From Bacillus sp. V3B (lineage in GTDB: Bacteria > Bacillota > Bacilli > Bacillales > Cytobacillaceae), in assembly GCF_024494465.1 (NCBI RefSeq), contig NZ_JAETXM010000011.1, positions 62,001 to 126,000 on the forward strand: 64,000 bases of DNA, written 5' to 3'. Made by a program: the position numbers and the translations under genes. Of this stretch, positions 61,128 through 64,000 are shown piece after piece; the first letter of the stretch is position 1; each line of letters opens with the position of its first letter. A model generated the notes under the pieces. It was not told the DNA's origin. It was given only the letters and a program-made list of their open reading frames with translations, and did no database searches.

Positions 61128-61400
61128 ATGAACAAAACAGAATTAGTAAAAGCTGTATCAGAACAATCTGAATTGACACAGAAGGACGCTGCAAAGGCGG
61201 TTGATGCGTTATTTGATACGATTTCTAACACACTTGCTGAAGGAGAAAAGCTCCAATTAATTGGATTTGGAACGTTTGAAGTACGTGAACGTGCAGCTCG
61301 AAAAGGTCGTAATCCACAAACCGGTGAAGAAATAGAGATTGCTGCTTCTAAAGTTCCAGCTTTTAAACCAGGAAAAGAATTAAAAGAAGCCGTTAAATAA
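61128..61400 (+). CDS. hbs: HU-family nucleoid DNA-binding protein
   Basis: 90 residues, full length. [20 protein letters not shown], the beta-arm region [21 protein letters not shown] and [15 protein letters not shown] are canonical. It bends and compacts DNA as a dimer. SD AATAGAGGTG. Codons 55-90 and the terminator are duplicated 34 kb upstream at 27063. The main hbs of bacilli lies elsewhere, so this may be a paralogue. Confidence 0.92.
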   Translation: MNKTELVKAVSEQSELTQKDAAKAVDALFDTISNTLAEGEKLQLIGFGTFEVRERAARKGRNPQTGEEIEIAASKVPAFKPGKELKEAVK

Positions 61401-61425
61401 AAAATATATATTAATAGTGTAAAAT

Positions 61426-61457
61426 ACTCTGGGTATTCGAATCCAGAGTGTTTTTTA
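61426..61457 (+). terminator. HU gene terminator
   Basis: ACTCTGG-GTATTCGAAT-CCAGAGT and GTTTTTTATTTT. The identical hairpin is present at 27196. Confidence 0.85.
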
Positions 61458-61706
61458 TTTTAAAGATATTTACTATCACTTGTTCATAATTGTTACAGCC
61501 TGTTAGAACAAATGAAAATGCGATGATAATTAGGAACAGAATTAAGGGGATACCAGCGTCCGTGACCCGACTTAGTGTAGATGGCTAAATGTTAGTGGTC
61601 TTCTAATTGGAATTACTTTCTTTAGGTATAAATTTCCTTACATAAATGAACGCTATAAAAAAATGGTGTTTGAATAGTAATGTTAAAAAAGGGAGAAATC
61701 ATTTAT

Positions 61707-62822
61707 ATGATTGAAAAAGGGAAAATTTCGTCTATGCAAATGGGAATTATGCTTTATCCGACAATCATTGCTACTGCTATTCTGTCAGCTCCAAGCGGTA
61801 CAGTGCAATATGCCAAGAATGATATGTGGCTTTCCCCAATATGGGCTTCCCTCGGAGGTTTTCTAGCGGTTTATATTGCCCATAAATTGCATAAGCTTTA
61901 TCCAAAGCAAACCGTGATCCAATACAGTGAACGTATTCTGGGTAAGATTTTGGGAAAATCCCTTGGATTTATTTTAATAATAGTAAATTTATTAGTAACA
62001 GATGGGTTAATTATTAGGCAATACACGGAAGTCGTAGTAGGGGTCTTTCTCCCTCAGACCCCTATGTTCGTAGTCACTGCTTCTTTGGTCTTAGTTTGTG
62101 GTTTTGCTGTTCGAGGTGGTTTGGAAGTCGTGGGAAGATCAGCGGAGTTGTTCATTCCTCTTTATATATTTTCCCTGGTTATCATAATCGCACTTCTTAT
62201 TCCCGAATTCAATCCTAGCCATATTTTCCCGATCATGGAGAACGGACTAATACCCTCTATTAAGGGAGCAATTTCACCGCTGGCAATGTTTTCTCTATTC
62301 TTTAACATTGCCTACCTCCTTCCCTACTTAACGGATGAAGAAAAAGGAATGAAATGGAGCATGATTTCTGTGTGTGCTGTCATGGCGACGCTGGTAATGT
62401 TAAATATTACCACTATTTTTGTGTTAGGTGGAACTACAGGCAATTTCGTTTATCCGGTCTTGAGCGCTGCAAGGTATATCAGTGTTGCTGATTTATTGGA
62501 AAATCTTGAGACAATCGTAATGGCGCTTTGGGTGGCAGGGACCTTTATTAAAGTAAGCGTAATGTACTATGTTACTGTGTTGGCGACAGCTCAGCTATTA
62601 GGACTTTCTGATAGCCGATTTATCGTTTTCCCTATTGGTTTACTTATCGTGCTGTTTAGTTTTTGGGGCATACCAAACTTCGTTGAAGTGGCAAAGTTTA
62701 TGAGGACAATCTCGCCTTTGTATGCGTCTTGGTTCAATGTAGCAATCCCAATTTTGCTCCTACTTATTGCAGTGATACGAAGGAAATTGAAGAAGAAAGA
62801 TATCATCTCAGCTGATCACTGA
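61707..62822 (+). CDS. GerAB/GerKB-type spore germination permease
   Basis: 371 residues from MIEKGKISSMQMGIMLYPTI, ten predicted membrane helices of the amino acid/polyamine fold found in GerA-family B subunits of the spore inner membrane that sense germinants. SD GGGAGAAA precedes this ATG; an upstream ATG adds nine codons. The usual A and C subunits (gerAA, gerAC) are missing on both sides, so it is an orphan B subunit. Confidence 0.82.
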   Translation: MIEKGKISSMQMGIMLYPTIIATAILSAPSGTVQYAKNDMWLSPIWASLGGFLAVYIAHKLHKLYPKQTVIQYSERILGKILGKSLGFILIIVNLLVTDGLIIRQYTEVVVGVFLPQTPMFVVTASLVLVCGFAVRGGLEVVGRSAELFIPLYIFSLVIIIALLIPEFNPSHIFPIMENGLIPSIKGAISPLAMFSLFFNIAYLLPYLTDEEKGMKWSMISVCAVMATLVMLNITTIFVLGGTTGNFVYPVLSAARYISVADLLENLETIVMALWVAGTFIKVSVMYYVTVLATAQLLGLSDSRFIVFPIGLLIVLFSFWGIPNFVEVAKFMRTISPLYASWFNVAIPILLLLIAVIRRKLKKKDIISADH

Positions 62823-63482
62823 TCCCTAAAAAAAACTCATAGGAATTCCGATTCCATTCGTTTCGCTTTGAAAAACGTCTGTCCATTATGGGCGAACTCC
62901 TCTGATTTAATATACTTACTATAAACTTCTCCATTCGGTGTGTTCATAATCTATACTAGGATCAAAATAAAATTGCGACAGTACTTGAATCGGTTTCTGT
63001 TAGAGGTTTTCTTCTCTATATACTGTACTAATAAATACATTCATTGATCTATTCGACTTGGGAATAGAAAAAGTTTCAATGTATCGAATATAAGTCTTTT
63101 GGTTTATTCCATTATTTTCTATTTTGCATTGCGTAGGAAGTTATGGGCTAACTTAATGATTAAATTTTTTGTATGGCTAAATATTTTCATTTTATTTCTT
63201 ATTGTTACGGTTAAAGTTTTAGGATTATAGCTCAAAAGATTATTTTTGGTTATTCTGTAATAGGGTGGGAAATTGGAAAAATGGACTTTAATCAGTTAAT
63301 AGCGAAGGTAGTAGAGCAAATTAAACAAAAAACCAATTTCTCAGACTTTTAAGAAACTGGTTTTATGGATTAATACTTATCACGATTATATTATCCCAAC
63401 ACTATGCTGAATTGAGTCTAACTTAGATATATAGCTTCTGTAGCTAGATTTTCTTGAATTGTTCCGCAACAGGAAGCGCCCA
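62823..63482. other. 660-bp spacer
   Basis: No intact gene. A short tail-like frame MDFNQLIAKVVEQIKQKTN (63282) ends inside AAACCAATTTCT/AGAAACTGGTTTT (63327-63364), a terminator with T-run. The rest is AT-rich. Confidence 0.45.
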
Positions 63483-64000
63483 TTATGGAAGGTTACATGC
63501 TTCAAAGGTGATAACACCATCATTTATTTCTAAAACAATTTCTCCATTATCTTCACTATTATCAATCAAAATAAGGTTATCAATCATATGAGCATACTCG
63601 TAAAGGTGTTTGAAAGAAGTAGTATTTCTTCTGATGATATCTTCAGTCGGAATATCGTGACCACCATTTTTGACTCTCATTGCAACTCTTTCGATGTTTT
63701 GTTTTACATTACGGAGAGCAACGTAAAACATAGTCACTTCATACCCCATCTCTTTTGCTTTTTGTATTTGTCTAATGGCATTTTTTCCAGCAAGAGTTGC
63801 CTCAATTGAGAAATTTTCACCTTCTTCAATGTATCTCTTAACTGATTTAATAACTTCTTTACCTGCAGCAACCTTTTACTTTCTGGATTTTCCGAATCTA
63901 TTCTTCGAGCGATTGCATCTAGGTCAATATTTATCTCAACACCCATTTTATCTATTATTAAGTTACGGAAGGTGCTTTTTCCACTTCCGTTATTACCGGC
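63483..64000 (-). pseudogene. Zeta-toxin family kinase, frameshifted, 5' end outside window
   Basis: On the minus strand the frame opens with AGNNGSGKSTFRNLIIDK, a Walker A motif, then VEINIDLDAIARRID. A one-base deletion near 63872 shifts it: the other frame continues VAAGKEVIKSVKRYIEEGEN, FSIEATLAGKNAIRQIQKAK and YEVTMFYVALRNVKQNIERV with RRNTTSFKHLYEY. This matches zeta-like kinases that phosphorylate UDP-GlcNAc in known toxins or related AAA_33 enzymes. No epsilon antitoxin is visible within the window. Confidence 0.75.

Noticed and set aside
1..64000. CRISPR arrays, tRNA and rRNA genes
   Set aside because: I saw no regularly spaced repeat arrays and no cloverleaf or rRNA-like sequence by eye; a tRNAscan or Rfam run would be decisive.

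Overview
The window reads as a chromosomal segment of a low-GC, endospore-forming Bacillaceae bacterium (Bacillus/Neobacillus-like). The evidence is AT-rich DNA, AAGGAGG-type ribosome binding sites, sigma-A style promoters, two Spo0E-like phosphatase genes, a GerAB-type germinant permease, two-gene glycine decarboxylase (gcvPA/gcvPB) and tandem glycine riboswitches. This identification is inference; no rRNA or other marker gene is present.

Layout. (1) 1-11 kb is accessory DNA: the end of a VWA-domain gene, a Spo0E-like gene, a HEPN/MNT type VII toxin-antitoxin pair, a broken IS110 element cut by an IS6-family element, a BenE-type transporter, plasmid-like debris with a 41-codon GC-rich gene, a serine recombinase, an IRG-like GTPase tail, a ComM/YifB remnant and an orphan PTS-IIC-like permease. 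(2) 11.4-24.1 kb is a glycine catabolic supercluster. Two tandem glycine riboswitches stand back to back, one facing the permease and one facing glyA-sdaAB-sdaAA-gcvT-gcvH-gcvPA-gcvPB-lipA-HesB-like-lpdA-purU. Together these genes convert glycine through methylene-THF and serine to pyruvate and ammonia, supply the lipoyl cofactor and the L-protein, and recycle formyl-THF. (3) 24.1-47.1 kb is a mosaic of transposons and truncated genes: Tn3 tail, IS6 copies and solo ends, a duplicated HU fragment, an IS1111-type IS110 element with a downstream structured RNA, and a Tn554-like tnpABC unit. Intact islands inside it are a prolyl-4-hydroxylase-like gene, a LysR/extradiol dioxygenase pair, a DUF485/SSS symporter/thioesterase operon and a YerA-like amidohydrolase. 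(4) 47.5-60.8 kb is a phenylacetate (paa) catabolic cluster: paaK, paaABCD, an EthD-like protein, three crotonase genes, an aldehyde dehydrogenase, paaH, paaJ, paaX, a PaaY-like hexapeptide protein and a nitronate monooxygenase-like gene. No paaE reductase and no fused paaZ are present. (5) 61-64 kb has the intact HU gene, an orphan gerAB gene and a frameshifted zeta-toxin gene running off the end.

How it works together. The permease, the phenylacetate enzymes, the extradiol dioxygenase and the BenE-type transporter suggest a soil organism that feeds on amino acids and aromatic acids. Glycine sensing by RNA controls the first cluster. PaaX, acting at TTATATAA-type operators around the paaA promoter, probably controls the second. 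IS6-family elements have repeatedly cut neighbouring genes (histidine kinase, ScoA, recombinase, IS110), leaving short scars that carry the same GGTTCTGGTGCAAA terminus.
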